DNA from: Ketobacter sp.
Lineage (GTDB): Bacteria; Pseudomonadota; Gammaproteobacteria; Pseudomonadales; Ketobacteraceae
NCBI RefSeq assembly: GCF_003671495.1
Contig: NZ_RCHN01000013.1
Coordinates: 186,001-250,000 of the forward strand
DNA length: 64,000 nucleotides
Direction of reading: 5' to 3'
The notes under the pieces are model-generated. The model made no database searches. It worked only from the letters and a program-made list of their open reading frames with translations, and was not told where the DNA came from. Position numbers and translations under genes: made by a program. Positions within the stretch are counted from its first letter, which is position 1. Every line of letters begins with the position of its first letter. This document shows, one piece after another, positions 27,460 to 35,862 of the stretch.

Positions 27460-30400
27460 GCGCGGCGGGCTTTGCGGCCGAGCAGGGCGTACAGCATCAG
27501 GGGCACCACAATCAGGGTCAGCACCGTGGCGGCGATGGTGCCGAAGATCAACGAGATGGCCAGGCCGCTGAAAAGCGGGTCTTTCAGCATGATGGCGCTG
27601 CCCAGCACGATGGACAGGGCCGTCAGCAGGATGGGCCGCAACCGCAACGCGCCCGCTTCCAGAATGGCGTTTTCCAGACTCATGCCCTGGCGTTGGTTCT
27701 CTTGCACAAAGTCGATGATCAGCAGGGAATTGCGCACCACCACCCCCGCCAGCGCAATCACCCCCACCATGGAGGTGGCGGAGAACTGCGACTGCATCAA
27801 CCAGTGACCGGGGAAGATCCCGGCCAACCCCAGGGGAATGGCCGCCAGCGCCACCAGCGGCAGGCTGAAACTTTGGTAATACGCCACCAGACACAGGAAG
27901 ATAAAGAGGATGGCCATGCCCAAGGCGCTCAGCATGTCGCGGTAGGTATCCAGCATCTGGCGTTGGGCGCCGTCCCACAGCAGGGTGTAACCCGCCGTGG
28001 GGTCGGGCTCCTGCGGGGTGAAGGTGAGGTTGCCGGTGCTCAGGGTTCCACCATCAGGCAAAGCGAGCCCATCCAGCTTGCGATTCATGGCCAGCACGGC
28101 GTACACCGGGGCGGTTTCGGTCATCTCGCCGGTCACGTAGGTAACGCGGGCACCGTTCTTGTGATGAATGGGGCGGTCCACCACGCTGGGTTGCACCTTC
28201 ACCAGCTCGGATAACGGCACCTTCACCCCCGCCGGGTTGGTGACATAGGCGCGTGACAGCTGCGCCACATCCAGCTGATGGCGGCGGGGAATCAGCAATT
28301 GCAGGGGCACGGGGTTTTTCTCCCCCGCCACGTGGGCACGACCCAGGTATTCACCATCGATCAGCCGGCGCATGGCGGTGACCACGTCGGCAGTGGTGAG
28401 GCCCGACAGGGCGGCCTTTTCCCGATCCACCACCAGGCGCATCTGGGTGACGTCTTCCGGTTCGGAATCGTTCACTTCGGCCACATCCCAGGTGTCGGCA
28501 AACACGGCCTTCACCTGCCCGGACAACCAGCGCAACGTATTGCTGTCAGGGCCGTAGATTTCTGCCAGCAGATTGGCCCGCACCGGCGGGCCCGGCGGAT
28601 CTTCCAGCACCTGTACCGTGGCACCGGGGAACGCCGCCGCCCGCGCCAGCAAGCGGGGGCGCAGATCGCGCACAATGGCCATGGAGGTGAGGCCCCGTTC
28701 ATCCTTGTGGCGCAGGTTCACCCGCACCTCGCCCACATGACAGCCCAGCCGGTCGGCACTGCCCCGGAACAGCCCACTGAAATCGGGGATGCCGGACTGA
28801 CCAATCCAGAGCTGGTAGTCGGCCACCTCGGGGTAGCGGCGCAGCTCTTCTGCCAGCGCCCGCATGAGCTGGTCGGTGGTTTCCAGTGGCGTGGTTTCCG
28901 GCATGTCCACCGTAATCACAAAGGTGTTTTTGTCGTTCAGGGGCATCATGGTGGTTTCCACCCCAAACCAGGCCTGGGGGCCTTCGATGCCGCCGGGCCG
29001 CAGGAATTGCCAACCCGGTTGCAGCACCGATAGCAGGATACTGAGCACCACCAGCAGAGCGGCCAGCACCCGGCGGTAACGCTGCGCCAACAGGGCCGCC
29101 AACAGGCGGTGGTAAAGCCCGCCCAGACCACGATGATGGCCACCGGCCTGCTCACCATGGCAGTCGTGGGTGTGCAGCCAGCGCCGCGCCGCCCAGGGCA
29201 CCACGGTGTAAGCAATCAACAACGATGCCGCCATCGCCACCGGCACGGTAAACGCAATCGGGTAAAAGTATTCGCCGATCATGCCGCCCACCATCACCAA
29301 CGAGCCAAATACCGCCATTACCGCGACGGTGGCCAGGTTAGTGGGGTTGCCGATCTCGCCGGCGGCGTCCACCGTGGCTTGTCGCTTATCCCCCTGCCCC
29401 AGGCAGGCGTATTTGCGGTGCACGTTTTCGATCACCACGATGGCGTCATCCACCAGCAACCCCAGCGACAGAATCAAACCAAACAGCGACACCCGGTTGA
29501 TGGTCATGCCCGCCAGGTAGAGCGCCCCCAGGGTGAGGGCCAGCACCAGCGGCACGCTCATGCCCACGATCAAGGCCTCTTTGCGGCCAAGAAACACCAG
29601 CGTCACCAAAAACACCGCCAGAATCGCAATGCTGAGGTGATGAATCAGTTCGTTGGCGGTGTCGTCGGCGATCTGGCCGTCGTTCCGGGTGACCACCAGA
29701 TCCATATCGGCGGGCACAAACTGCTGGCCCATGGATTCGACCCGTTCCAATACCGATTGCGCCACCACCACCGCGTTGGTGCCGCGCTGCTTGGCCACCG
29801 CCAGGGTAACCGCCGGCACATCACCATCGGCCCACTGGCCATAGCGAGGATCGGCCGGGCCGTAACCAAACCGGCTCAACTGCTCACGCTCCTGGGCCGG
29901 GCCATCCACGATGTCGGCGATGTCCCCCAGATACACCGAGCGCCCCTGCACCAGATCCACCACCAGGGTTTCCAGCTCGGACGCCGAGGTCAGGTAGCCA
30001 TCCAGAAACACCTGCTGACGCTCACCGGCCTGCACCACTTGCCCCAAGGGTGCCGACAGATTCGACGCCGTCAGCACCTGCCGCACCTGATCCAGGGTAA
30101 TACCAAAGCCCTGCATACGATCCGGGTTCAGCTCCACCCGGATCTGCCGGTCACGGCCCCCTTTCACGTACACCGCCGACACCTCGGCCATGGTGCGCAG
30201 ACCATCGGTGAGACGATCGGCTACCCGCTTGAGGGCATAATCGTCGTACAGAGCCGAGGCCAGAGTCACGGTTACGATGGGCACGTCGTCCACGTTCATA
30301 GTGCGAATCACCGGCGCACTGGCATCCGCCGGCAACAGGGGTTTTACCTCTTCCATGCGATCGTGCAGTTTCACCAGCGAGGCTTCCTGATCTTCTCCCA

Positions 30401-30755
30401 CTTCAAACTGCACCGTGAACACCGCCACCGAATTGGTGGCGGTGGAGTAGAAATCATCCACGCCGGAAATGAGCCGGATGGCCCCTTCCACCGGGCGCAC
30501 GATCAGTTGCTCCACCTCCTCAGCGGACGCGCCGGGCAAGGTGACCTGTACCGACGCGCCCGGGATCACGATTTGCGGGTTGTCCTCCCGTGGCGTATTG
30601 CTGAGGGAAAGCAGCCCCAGGATCAGGCAGGCCAACATCAGCAGCGGGGCCAGTTTGGAGGTCACAAAGGCATCCGCCAGCAGGGCGGCCACGCTGAACG
30701 GCTGGGACTTGGGCTTGGACTGGGATTCAGGCGAGGATGGAGAGGCACGACTCAT
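27456..30755 (-). CDS. RND efflux transporter permease subunit
   Basis: A second proton-driven RND pump, 1099 residues, longer than the first. The added length lies mainly at the N-terminus (Ser/Pro-rich first 20 residues) and in the second periplasmic loop. TM4 carries the full relay pair in LGLLVDDAIVVIENVHRK. PGASAEEVEQLIVRPVEGAI and a TM11-12 region with LAGVVVRNSLLIIDFV also match. A His-rich linker (HTHDCHGEQAGGHHRG) lies before the second half, on the cytoplasmic side by family topology. It follows the adaptor gene by 7 bases and the TetR gene beyond it, so it is the last gene of a self-regulated operon. Substrate unknown. The family resembles HAE1/acriflavin-type pumps more than metal CusA types. 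Confidence 0.92.
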   Translation of the reverse strand: MSRASPSSPESQSKPKSQPFSVAALLADAFVTSKLAPLLMLACLILGLLSLSNTPREDNPQIVIPGASVQVTLPGASAEEVEQLIVRPVEGAIRLISGVDDFYSTATNSVAVFTVQFEVGEDQEASLVKLHDRMEEVKPLLPADASAPVIRTMNVDDVPIVTVTLASALYDDYALKRVADRLTDGLRTMAEVSAVYVKGGRDRQIRVELNPDRMQGFGITLDQVRQVLTASNLSAPLGQVVQAGERQQVFLDGYLTSASELETLVVDLVQGRSVYLGDIADIVDGPAQEREQLSRFGYGPADPRYGQWADGDVPAVTLAVAKQRGTNAVVVAQSVLERVESMGQQFVPADMDLVVTRNDGQIADDTANELIHHLSIAILAVFLVTLVFLGRKEALIVGMSVPLVLALTLGALYLAGMTINRVSLFGLILSLGLLVDDAIVVIENVHRKYACLGQGDKRQATVDAAGEIGNPTNLATVAVMAVFGSLVMVGGMIGEYFYPIAFTVPVAMAASLLIAYTVVPWAARRWLHTHDCHGEQAGGHHRGLGGLYHRLLAALLAQRYRRVLAALLVVLSILLSVLQPGWQFLRPGGIEGPQAWFGVETTMMPLNDKNTFVITVDMPETTPLETTDQLMRALAEELRRYPEVADYQLWIGQSGIPDFSGLFRGSADRLGCHVGEVRVNLRHKDERGLTSMAIVRDLRPRLLARAAAFPGATVQVLEDPPGPPVRANLLAEIYGPDSNTLRWLSGQVKAVFADTWDVAEVNDSEPEDVTQMRLVVDREKAALSGLTTADVVTAMRRLIDGEYLGRAHVAGEKNPVPLQLLIPRRHQLDVAQLSRAYVTNPAGVKVPLSELVKVQPSVVDRPIHHKNGARVTYVTGEMTETAPVYAVLAMNRKLDGLALPDGGTLSTGNLTFTPQEPDPTAGYTLLWDGAQRQMLDTYRDMLSALGMAILFIFLCLVAYYQSFSLPLVALAAIPLGLAGIFPGHWLMQSQFSATSMVGVIALAGVVVRNSLLIIDFVQENQRQGMSLENAILEAGALRLRPILLTALSIVLGSAIMLKDPLFSGLAISLIFGTIAATVLTLIVVPLMLYALLGRKARRA

Positions 30756-30762
30756 GGCAAGC

Positions 30763-31857
30763 TCACTCCCCGGCAGTGGCAGGCGGAGGCGCTATACGAT
30801 CCCCTTCCCGCAACCGGGGGCTGGGGGTCGCCACCACCCGATCCTGAACCGTCAGACCGGCTGTCACTTCCACGCCGTCGGGCCATTCACGGCCCAACCG
30901 CAGCCAGCGAAAGCGTGCCCGGTCGGCTTCGTCCACCACGAACACTCCCTGTAGGCCCCCGCGCTCCACCAGTGCTGAACGGGGCAACAGCAGGTGTTCG
31001 CTCTGGCCCAGGGCGAACAGCACGCGACCGAACATGCCCGGCATCAGGCCCGGGTGCTCCGGTAACGAGATCTTCACCGGGTAGCTGCGGGTAACCGGAT
31101 CACCGGAGCGCACAATGCGGATCACCTCACCGGTGAGGGGTTGCGAAAGCGATTGCGACAAGGCATCCAACTGCAGCTGCACCGGCGCCCCGATCTCAAT
31201 CAGGCCGATGCGCTGCTCCGGCACAAAGGTTTCAAAAATCAGTGCAGCGTTGGACTCCAGCGTGAGGATCGGCTCCCCCGGCACCAGCAAATCCCCCGCC
31301 CGGGAATTCAGCGCCACCACACTGGCGGCAAACGGGCTGCGGATATTGGTGTAATCCCGCTGGGCCAAGGCCGTACTGAGTTCCGCCTGGGCCTGATTCA
31401 ACGACTCAGTGGTGGATTCCACCCGCAGCCGGGCCTTGCGCAGATCGCTCTCTGAAATACTGTTCCTTTGATAGAGTTGTTCAAAGCGCTGCAAGTCCGT
31501 CTGCGCATCTTTTTGCGCTGCCAGCCCGGCACTCACCAGTGCCTGTGCCTGGCGGATGGCCCCTTCCACATCGGCGGCGTCCATCTGCGCCAGCAAATCC
31601 CCCGCCTGCACCTTGTCACCCTCTTTCACCTTGAGCTGACGCAGATAACCACTGAGCCGCGACGAAATTTCGATACGCTGATCCGACACCACCGACCCGG
31701 TGCTGATGAATTGCCGTGGCGCCGTTTGCGACAAGAGCAGCACTGCGCTGTGATGGGTTTGGGGCTCCAGCCCGGTGTTGATGGTGCCAGGCTCCCCATC
31801 ACAGCCGGTCAGGGCCAGGCAGCCCACCAGCAACAGACTCACAGTCAATCGGTTCAT
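30763..31857 (-). CDS. RND efflux periplasmic adaptor lipoprotein
   Basis: A membrane-fusion protein of 364 residues. ATG 31857 gives a lipoprotein signal (LALTGCDG) and overlaps the TetR stop by 4 bases (ATGA). A frame open further upstream lies inside the TetR gene and is not used. The lipoyl half motifs are RLSGYLRQLKVKEGDKVQAG and RSPFAASVVALNSRAGDLL, separated by a helical hairpin (residues about 95-160), followed by barrel domains with VQDRVVATPSPRLREGD at the end. It partners the pump encoded 7 bases downstream. Confidence 0.92.
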   Translation of the reverse strand: MNRLTVSLLLVGCLALTGCDGEPGTINTGLEPQTHHSAVLLLSQTAPRQFISTGSVVSDQRIEISSRLSGYLRQLKVKEGDKVQAGDLLAQMDAADVEGAIRQAQALVSAGLAAQKDAQTDLQRFEQLYQRNSISESDLRKARLRVESTTESLNQAQAELSTALAQRDYTNIRSPFAASVVALNSRAGDLLVPGEPILTLESNAALIFETFVPEQRIGLIEIGAPVQLQLDALSQSLSQPLTGEVIRIVRSGDPVTRSYPVKISLPEHPGLMPGMFGRVLFALGQSEHLLLPRSALVERGGLQGVFVVDEADRARFRWLRLGREWPDGVEVTAGLTVQDRVVATPSPRLREGDRIAPPPATAGE

Positions 31858-32459
31858 CCTGTCACCCCGTTTTTCAGCAAACTCATGATTCTGTCCACTT
31901 GGTGTGCCGCCGCCGACGCCGGGTTCTGGAAACCCGGCAACCACTGCCGCGCCACCTGCGTCTCGAAGGGAAACGCCATTAAACCCATAATGGCCACCGC
32001 CAGGAAATGACGCTCGTCATCATCCCGGGCTGCGGGCACCAGATCGGTCAGCCCGTGAAAGAAGGGCTCAAACACCCGCTCGGCCATGTGCCGGGCCCGC
32101 GCCTCATCCCGATCCAACGCCACCCACTGCATCAGCCGCTGGAATTGTGGCTCTGCCACCAGCAGCGCCACAAAACCCGCCACGAAGGCTTCCAGCCGCA
32201 CCCAGGGATCACCCGCTGCCTGACCTTGACTTGGCTCACCTGGCAGCAAAGGGTTTACCCGCAGGGTAAAACAGCCCTCCACCACCGCCAGATAGAGCTG
32301 CTCCTTGTCGGGAAAGTGGTAATACAATGCGGCGGTGGTCAGACCAGTGGCCGCCCCCACCTGCCGCATGGAGACCCCCTCAAACCCGTACTCGGCAAAC
32401 AGCGAGAGGGCATGCTGCAGGATACGGGCCCGAGTGTTTTCTGCGCTGTCTTTCGCCAT
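31854..32459 (-). CDS. TetR/AcrR family transcriptional regulator
   Basis: A 201-residue repressor with the TetR_N helix-turn-helix at about 10-57 (ARILQHALSLFAEYGFEGVS and TTAALYYHFPDKEQLYLAVV) and a helical C-terminal domain resembling the TetR_C_11-like group. As first gene of the tetR-adaptor-pump operon it probably represses the whole unit. A near-palindrome TAACG-AA-CGTTA (32508-32519) sits about 50 bases ahead of the start codon and is the natural operator candidate. Ligand unknown. Confidence 0.9.
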   Translation of the reverse strand: MAKDSAENTRARILQHALSLFAEYGFEGVSMRQVGAATGLTTAALYYHFPDKEQLYLAVVEGCFTLRVNPLLPGEPSQGQAAGDPWVRLEAFVAGFVALLVAEPQFQRLMQWVALDRDEARARHMAERVFEPFFHGLTDLVPAARDDDERHFLAVAIMGLMAFPFETQVARQWLPGFQNPASAAAHQVDRIMSLLKNGVTG

Positions 32460-32507
32460 GGTTCAACCTATCCTTTCCACTGGAGCACGCCCTCAGACTA
32501 GCACACT

Positions 32508-32519
32508 TAACGAACGTTA
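32508..32519. promoter_or_regulatory. Operator candidate of the tetR-RND operon
   Basis: TAACGAACGTTA has 5-base symmetric arms around a central AA, upstream of the TetR gene. Sites of this TAACG/CGTTA type are common for AcrR-like repressors. Binding is inferred. Confidence 0.5.
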
Positions 32520-32539
32520 GGTAAATAGATCCCAACAAG

Positions 32540-32567
32540 CCTATATTGAGCACATGCTCAATATAGG
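32540..32567. promoter_or_regulatory. Perfect 28-bp palindrome upstream of the DUF7064-like operon
   Basis: The arms CCTATATTGAGCA (32540-32552) and TGCTCAATATAGG (32555-32567) are exact inverse complements with two bases (CA) between. The dyad lies 124 bases ahead of the start of the gene at 32692 and about 80 bases from the divergent TetR gene. There is no T-run, so it is not a terminator. It is probably an operator with core TGAGC-N4-GCTCA. A degenerate copy of the core occurs at 37545-37558 before the FadL-like gene. Confidence 0.75.
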
Positions 32568-32691
32568 GTACTCTCCCCCTTGCCACGACACCCGGCAGTT
32601 GGCAAACTGACCGCCTGGTCACTGGCAGCCTGAACGCAACCGAACAACACGCCTGAATAAAAAAAACCGACAGCATTTAGAGGGAAACATC

Positions 32692-33738
32692 ATGGATCTG
32701 GGCAAAAACGCCATCATCCGACTGGAGCCGGAAGACGAGTACATGCACCCCATTGAAGCGGCATCCAACTTCAATGAAAGCATGTACATCAACCTGTTCG
32801 ACCACCAACAGCAATGCGGCGGCTGGTTCCGGGTGGGCAATCGTCCCAACGAAGGCCATGCGGAAATGTCATTCTGCTTCTATCTGCCCGACGGCCAGGT
32901 GGCCTTTATGTTCCAGCGGGCCAAGATCGACAACAACGACGCTTTGGACGCCGGGGGACTGAAGTTTGAGGTGATCGAGCCTTTCAAAACCCTCAAGGTG
33001 ACCTATTCCGGCAAAGCCGTGCTGCTGGCCAACCCCCAGGATATGGAAGACCCGAAAACCGCGTTCAAGAACTACCCCACGGTGGACGCCAGCTGCGACA
33101 TCACCTTCCACGGCATGACCCCGGTATACGGCGGCGAAGCGGTGGACGAAAACGGCACACCCATTGAAGAGAATCCGGAAGAATCCTTCGCCCGCGCCCA
33201 CTACGAACAGCACATGAGTGGCAGCGGTGCGGTGAACATCGGCGACCAGCGCTTCCAGCTGAGCGGTTTTGGCCTGCGGGATCACTCCTGGGGCCCCCGC
33301 TACTGGCAGAACCTCTACTGGTATCGCTGGTTGCCCATGGTGTTCAGCCAGGAGCTGGCCATCAACATTTCCGTCGTGCAGATGGCAACCGGTCGCCAGC
33401 ACATCTGGGGCATGGTGTACGACACCCGTAACGGCGGCCCGGCGGCCTATGACCTGATCGAAACCGCCAGCATGAGTTCCACTCTGGATGAACAGGACCA
33501 GGCCATTCGGCAAAGCGCCAGCATCACCACCGTCAGCGGGCGCACCTATGAGGTCAGCGGCGAATCCCTGTCGCTGATTCCCCTGCGCAACCGGCGCCAG
33601 ACCGACAGCGGCGAATGGCGCAGCACCCGCATCACTGAGGCCATGACCCGTTTCCACTGCGACGGTCTGGTGGGCTACGGCATGGCGGAATACCTGGACC
33701 AGATGGTGGACGGCAAACCCGTGGGCATCGCCTGTTAA
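32692..33738 (+). CDS. DUF7064/DUF7065-like protein (lipocalin-like, AttH/CrtC fold suspected)
   Basis: A 348-residue soluble protein without signal peptide. The most telling motif is SGFGLRDHSWGPRYW at about residue 190, typical of the proteins now called DUF7064/DUF7065 and loosely related to hydroxyneurosporene hydratase-type lipocalin folds. Many Trp/Tyr and beta-strand-like segments (QHIWGMVYDTRNGG, FHCDGLVGYGMAEY) fit such a barrel pair. Function is not established. It heads an operon with an APH-type kinase, a DUF6285 protein and probably a TetR regulator, which suggests a role in a CoA-linked degradation pathway. It is preceded by a perfect 28-bp palindrome. Confidence 0.7.
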   Translation: MDLGKNAIIRLEPEDEYMHPIEAASNFNESMYINLFDHQQQCGGWFRVGNRPNEGHAEMSFCFYLPDGQVAFMFQRAKIDNNDALDAGGLKFEVIEPFKTLKVTYSGKAVLLANPQDMEDPKTAFKNYPTVDASCDITFHGMTPVYGGEAVDENGTPIEENPEESFARAHYEQHMSGSGAVNIGDQRFQLSGFGLRDHSWGPRYWQNLYWYRWLPMVFSQELAINISVVQMATGRQHIWGMVYDTRNGGPAAYDLIETASMSSTLDEQDQAIRQSASITTVSGRTYEVSGESLSLIPLRNRRQTDSGEWRSTRITEAMTRFHCDGLVGYGMAEYLDQMVDGKPVGIAC

Positions 33739-33762
33739 GTAACCGGTAAGGAAGGACTGTCC

Positions 33763-34764
33763 ATGACCCCTGCAACCGTACAGGAAGCCCTGCAGCCCAT
33801 TGTGGCGGACGCCCTGGGCCCCGAGTGCCGCATCGATCAGTGCCGCCGGCTCACCGCCGGCGCCTCCGCTGCCACCTGGTGGGTGGGGACCACCCAACAG
33901 CCCCTGATTCTGCGCCTGGAAGCCGGTGGCGAGCAGTTTGGCACCGGCGTCGGCAAAACTGTCGAAGCCAAAACCCAGCAGGCCGCCGGTGATGCAGGGG
34001 CCCCCGTGGCCAAGGTATTTTGCATTCTGGAAGATCACCCCCAACTGGGCAACGGCTACTTGATGCAGGCATTGGAAGGGGAATCCCTGGCGCCGAAAAT
34101 CCTGAAGGCACCGGAGCTGGAAGCGGTTCGTGCCGGACTGACCCGGCAATGCGCCGAGGCGCTTGCAAAAATCCACAGCATTTCCAGCGCTGAGCTGCCC
34201 TTTCTGCCCCTGCAGGACGCCGCCGAGCAGCTGGACAGCCTGCAGCGGATTCACCACAGCTTTGGCGAAACCCTGCCGGTATTCACCCTGGCGTTCCGTT
34301 GGCTCAGCGATAACATCCCACCCTGCCCGCAGCCTGCCCTGGTCCACGGGGATTTCCGGTTGGGCAATTTTCTGATCACCGAACAGGGCCTGAACGGCAT
34401 TCTGGATTGGGAACTGACGCACCTGGGCGACCCAATGGAAGACCTGGGCTGGCTCTGCGTGCGGGCCTGGCGTTTCAACCGGCCGGACAAGACAGTGGGA
34501 GGCTTTGGTGATCGCCACCAATTGATCGAGGCCTACGAACAAGCCAGAGGCGTGCAGGTCAACCCGGAGCACCTGCGCTACTGGGAATTGTTTGGCACCC
34601 TCAAGTGGGGCGTGATCTGCCAATACCAGGCCTATTCGCACCTCAATAACCAGGTGCGTTCGGTGGAGCGGGCCGCCATCGGTCGCCGGGTTGCCGAAAC
34701 CGAATACGATATGTTGCAGCTGCTGAATGCCATCGCTCACAACATCAACGCGGAGGGCAAGTGA
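33763..34764 (+). CDS. Phosphotransferase family protein (APH, ACAD10/11- and LvaA-like)
   Basis: A 333-residue aminoglycoside-phosphotransferase-fold kinase. The catalytic Brenner loop is LVHGDFRLGNFLI and the Mg-binding motif is LDWELTHLGDP. The substrate lobe contains the LGWLCVRAWRF element typical of the group fused to acyl-CoA dehydrogenase in ACAD10/11. Related bacterial enzymes (LvaA of Pseudomonas putida) phosphorylate 4-hydroxyacyl-CoA so that the phosphate can later be eliminated. An antibiotic-resistance role is unlikely. Its stop overlaps the next start (TGATG), and the next gene encodes a DUF6285 protein, a pairing like LvaA-LvaB. The specific substrate is inferred, not shown. 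Confidence 0.85.
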   Translation: MTPATVQEALQPIVADALGPECRIDQCRRLTAGASAATWWVGTTQQPLILRLEAGGEQFGTGVGKTVEAKTQQAAGDAGAPVAKVFCILEDHPQLGNGYLMQALEGESLAPKILKAPELEAVRAGLTRQCAEALAKIHSISSAELPFLPLQDAAEQLDSLQRIHHSFGETLPVFTLAFRWLSDNIPPCPQPALVHGDFRLGNFLITEQGLNGILDWELTHLGDPMEDLGWLCVRAWRFNRPDKTVGGFGDRHQLIEAYEQARGVQVNPEHLRYWELFGTLKWGVICQYQAYSHLNNQVRSVERAAIGRRVAETEYDMLQLLNAIAHNINAEGK

Positions 34765-35111
34765 TGCCGTTGAATCGACCCACTCAGGATGAATTGCTGG
34801 AGGCCGTGGCGGAGTATTTGTCGCAGCCGGTGGTGGACACCACGGCGGATCGCTTTTATCGCCGGGTCGCCTGCAATGTGGTGGAACTGGTGCGGCGCGA
34901 ACAGGCGCTGCAATCAGGCTTTCAAAATAATGAACGACAGCATCTGAAATTATTGTTGGCGGATGACGAAGACTCTGTCATCGAACTCAACCGGCGCCTG
35001 CATCAGGCCATTGCCAGCGGCGACCTGCCCCTAAGCCCAACCTTAACTGAAGCACTGTTGGCCATTGCCAAGCTGAAGCTGGACATCGACAACCCCCGCT
35101 ACGCTCTGTAA
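34764..35111 (+). CDS. DUF6285 domain-containing protein
   Basis: A 115-residue small helical protein. The conserved N-terminus is RPTQDELLEAVAEYLSQPV, then FYRRVACNVVELVRRE, and it ends KLDIDNPRYAL, which matches the DUF6285 family. The ATG at 34764 shares a base with the stop of the kinase gene, so synthesis is coupled. Proteins of this size encoded next to APH/ACAD10-like kinases include LvaB, a partner needed for LvaA activity in the levulinate pathway. I infer the same partner role here. Confidence 0.8.
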   Translation: MPLNRPTQDELLEAVAEYLSQPVVDTTADRFYRRVACNVVELVRREQALQSGFQNNERQHLKLLLADDEDSVIELNRRLHQAIASGDLPLSPTLTEALLAIAKLKLDIDNPRYAL

Positions 35112-35208
35112 TTCAGATCACAGTGCTATACCCAAAGAGGATACCGGGTATGGCGCAACGCGTCCCTGTGCTAACATCTCCTGCATTGTTTTACGGAGCC
35201 GGATTCAC

Positions 35209-35835
35209 ATGGGACGCGCACCGGGCAGACCCGCCGCCAACGCCAACACACTTTCCCGAACCGAATTGCTGGAACACGCTTTCGAGGAATTCTCCGAGCG
35301 CAGTTTCAACGACGTGTCACTGCGTGCCCTGGCCAAAAAGTTGCGGGTCAGCGATTCCCTGTTCAACCATCACTTTGGCTCCAAACAAAAACTGTGGCGA
35401 GAGGTGGTGGACACCATCATCGAGCGGGAATTCCGCCAGCTGATTGCTGAGTTGCAACTGGACCCGGACATGGATAACGCGTTGTCCATGTTGCGCAACT
35501 ACATCACCATCATGCTGGAAGTGGCCCGGCGCAAACCGGCCATGTTCAAACTGATTTTCAATGTACTCAATGACGACGAGGAACGGGCCCTGTACATACG
35601 GGACCAATACCTCAAACCCTATCTGAAAATCGTCGACCGGGCTTTGACCCTGTGCATCGAACGGGGCGAGATCCGCAACGTCAGCAACGTCACCCTGCAC
35701 ACCCTGATCCTGGGCTCGGTGAACATGTTGATTCGACCGGAGTTTGCCATGCAGGGCATCGACGACAGCCGCCAGCTGGGCATCCAGGTGGACTCCCTGG
35801 TGGACGTCATCATGCACGGCCTGATGCCTCGCTAG
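35209..35835 (+). CDS. TetR/AcrR family transcriptional regulator
   Basis: A 208-residue repressor. Residues 1-17 are basic (GRAPGRPAANAN), then the TetR_N domain (LLEHAFEEFSERSFNDVSLR, then VSDSLFNHHFGSKQKLWREV) and a helical effector domain. It lies 97 bases after the DUF6285 gene on the same strand and faces the FadL-like gene tail to tail. It is the best candidate for the regulator that binds TGAGC-N4-GCTCA palindromes at 32540-32567 and 37545-37558. This assignment rests on location only. Confidence 0.88.
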   Translation: MGRAPGRPAANANTLSRTELLEHAFEEFSERSFNDVSLRALAKKLRVSDSLFNHHFGSKQKLWREVVDTIIEREFRQLIAELQLDPDMDNALSMLRNYITIMLEVARRKPAMFKLIFNVLNDDEERALYIRDQYLKPYLKIVDRALTLCIERGEIRNVSNVTLHTLILGSVNMLIRPEFAMQGIDDSRQLGIQVDSLVDVIMHGLMPR

Positions 35836-35862
35836 CCCGCTGCTTAACCAGCGCGATATCAA

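Noticed and set aside
32869..34740. A 623-codon open frame on the minus strand across the DUF7064-like and kinase genes
   Set aside because: It lies wholly antisense to two genes with strong family motifs, and its translation is low-complexity with no domain. High GC at third positions explains such shadows.
33763..34764. Aminoglycoside resistance gene
   Set aside because: The APH fold is present, but the neighbours (DUF6285, DUF7064-like) and the LGWLCVRAW element place it with acyl-CoA-linked kinases.
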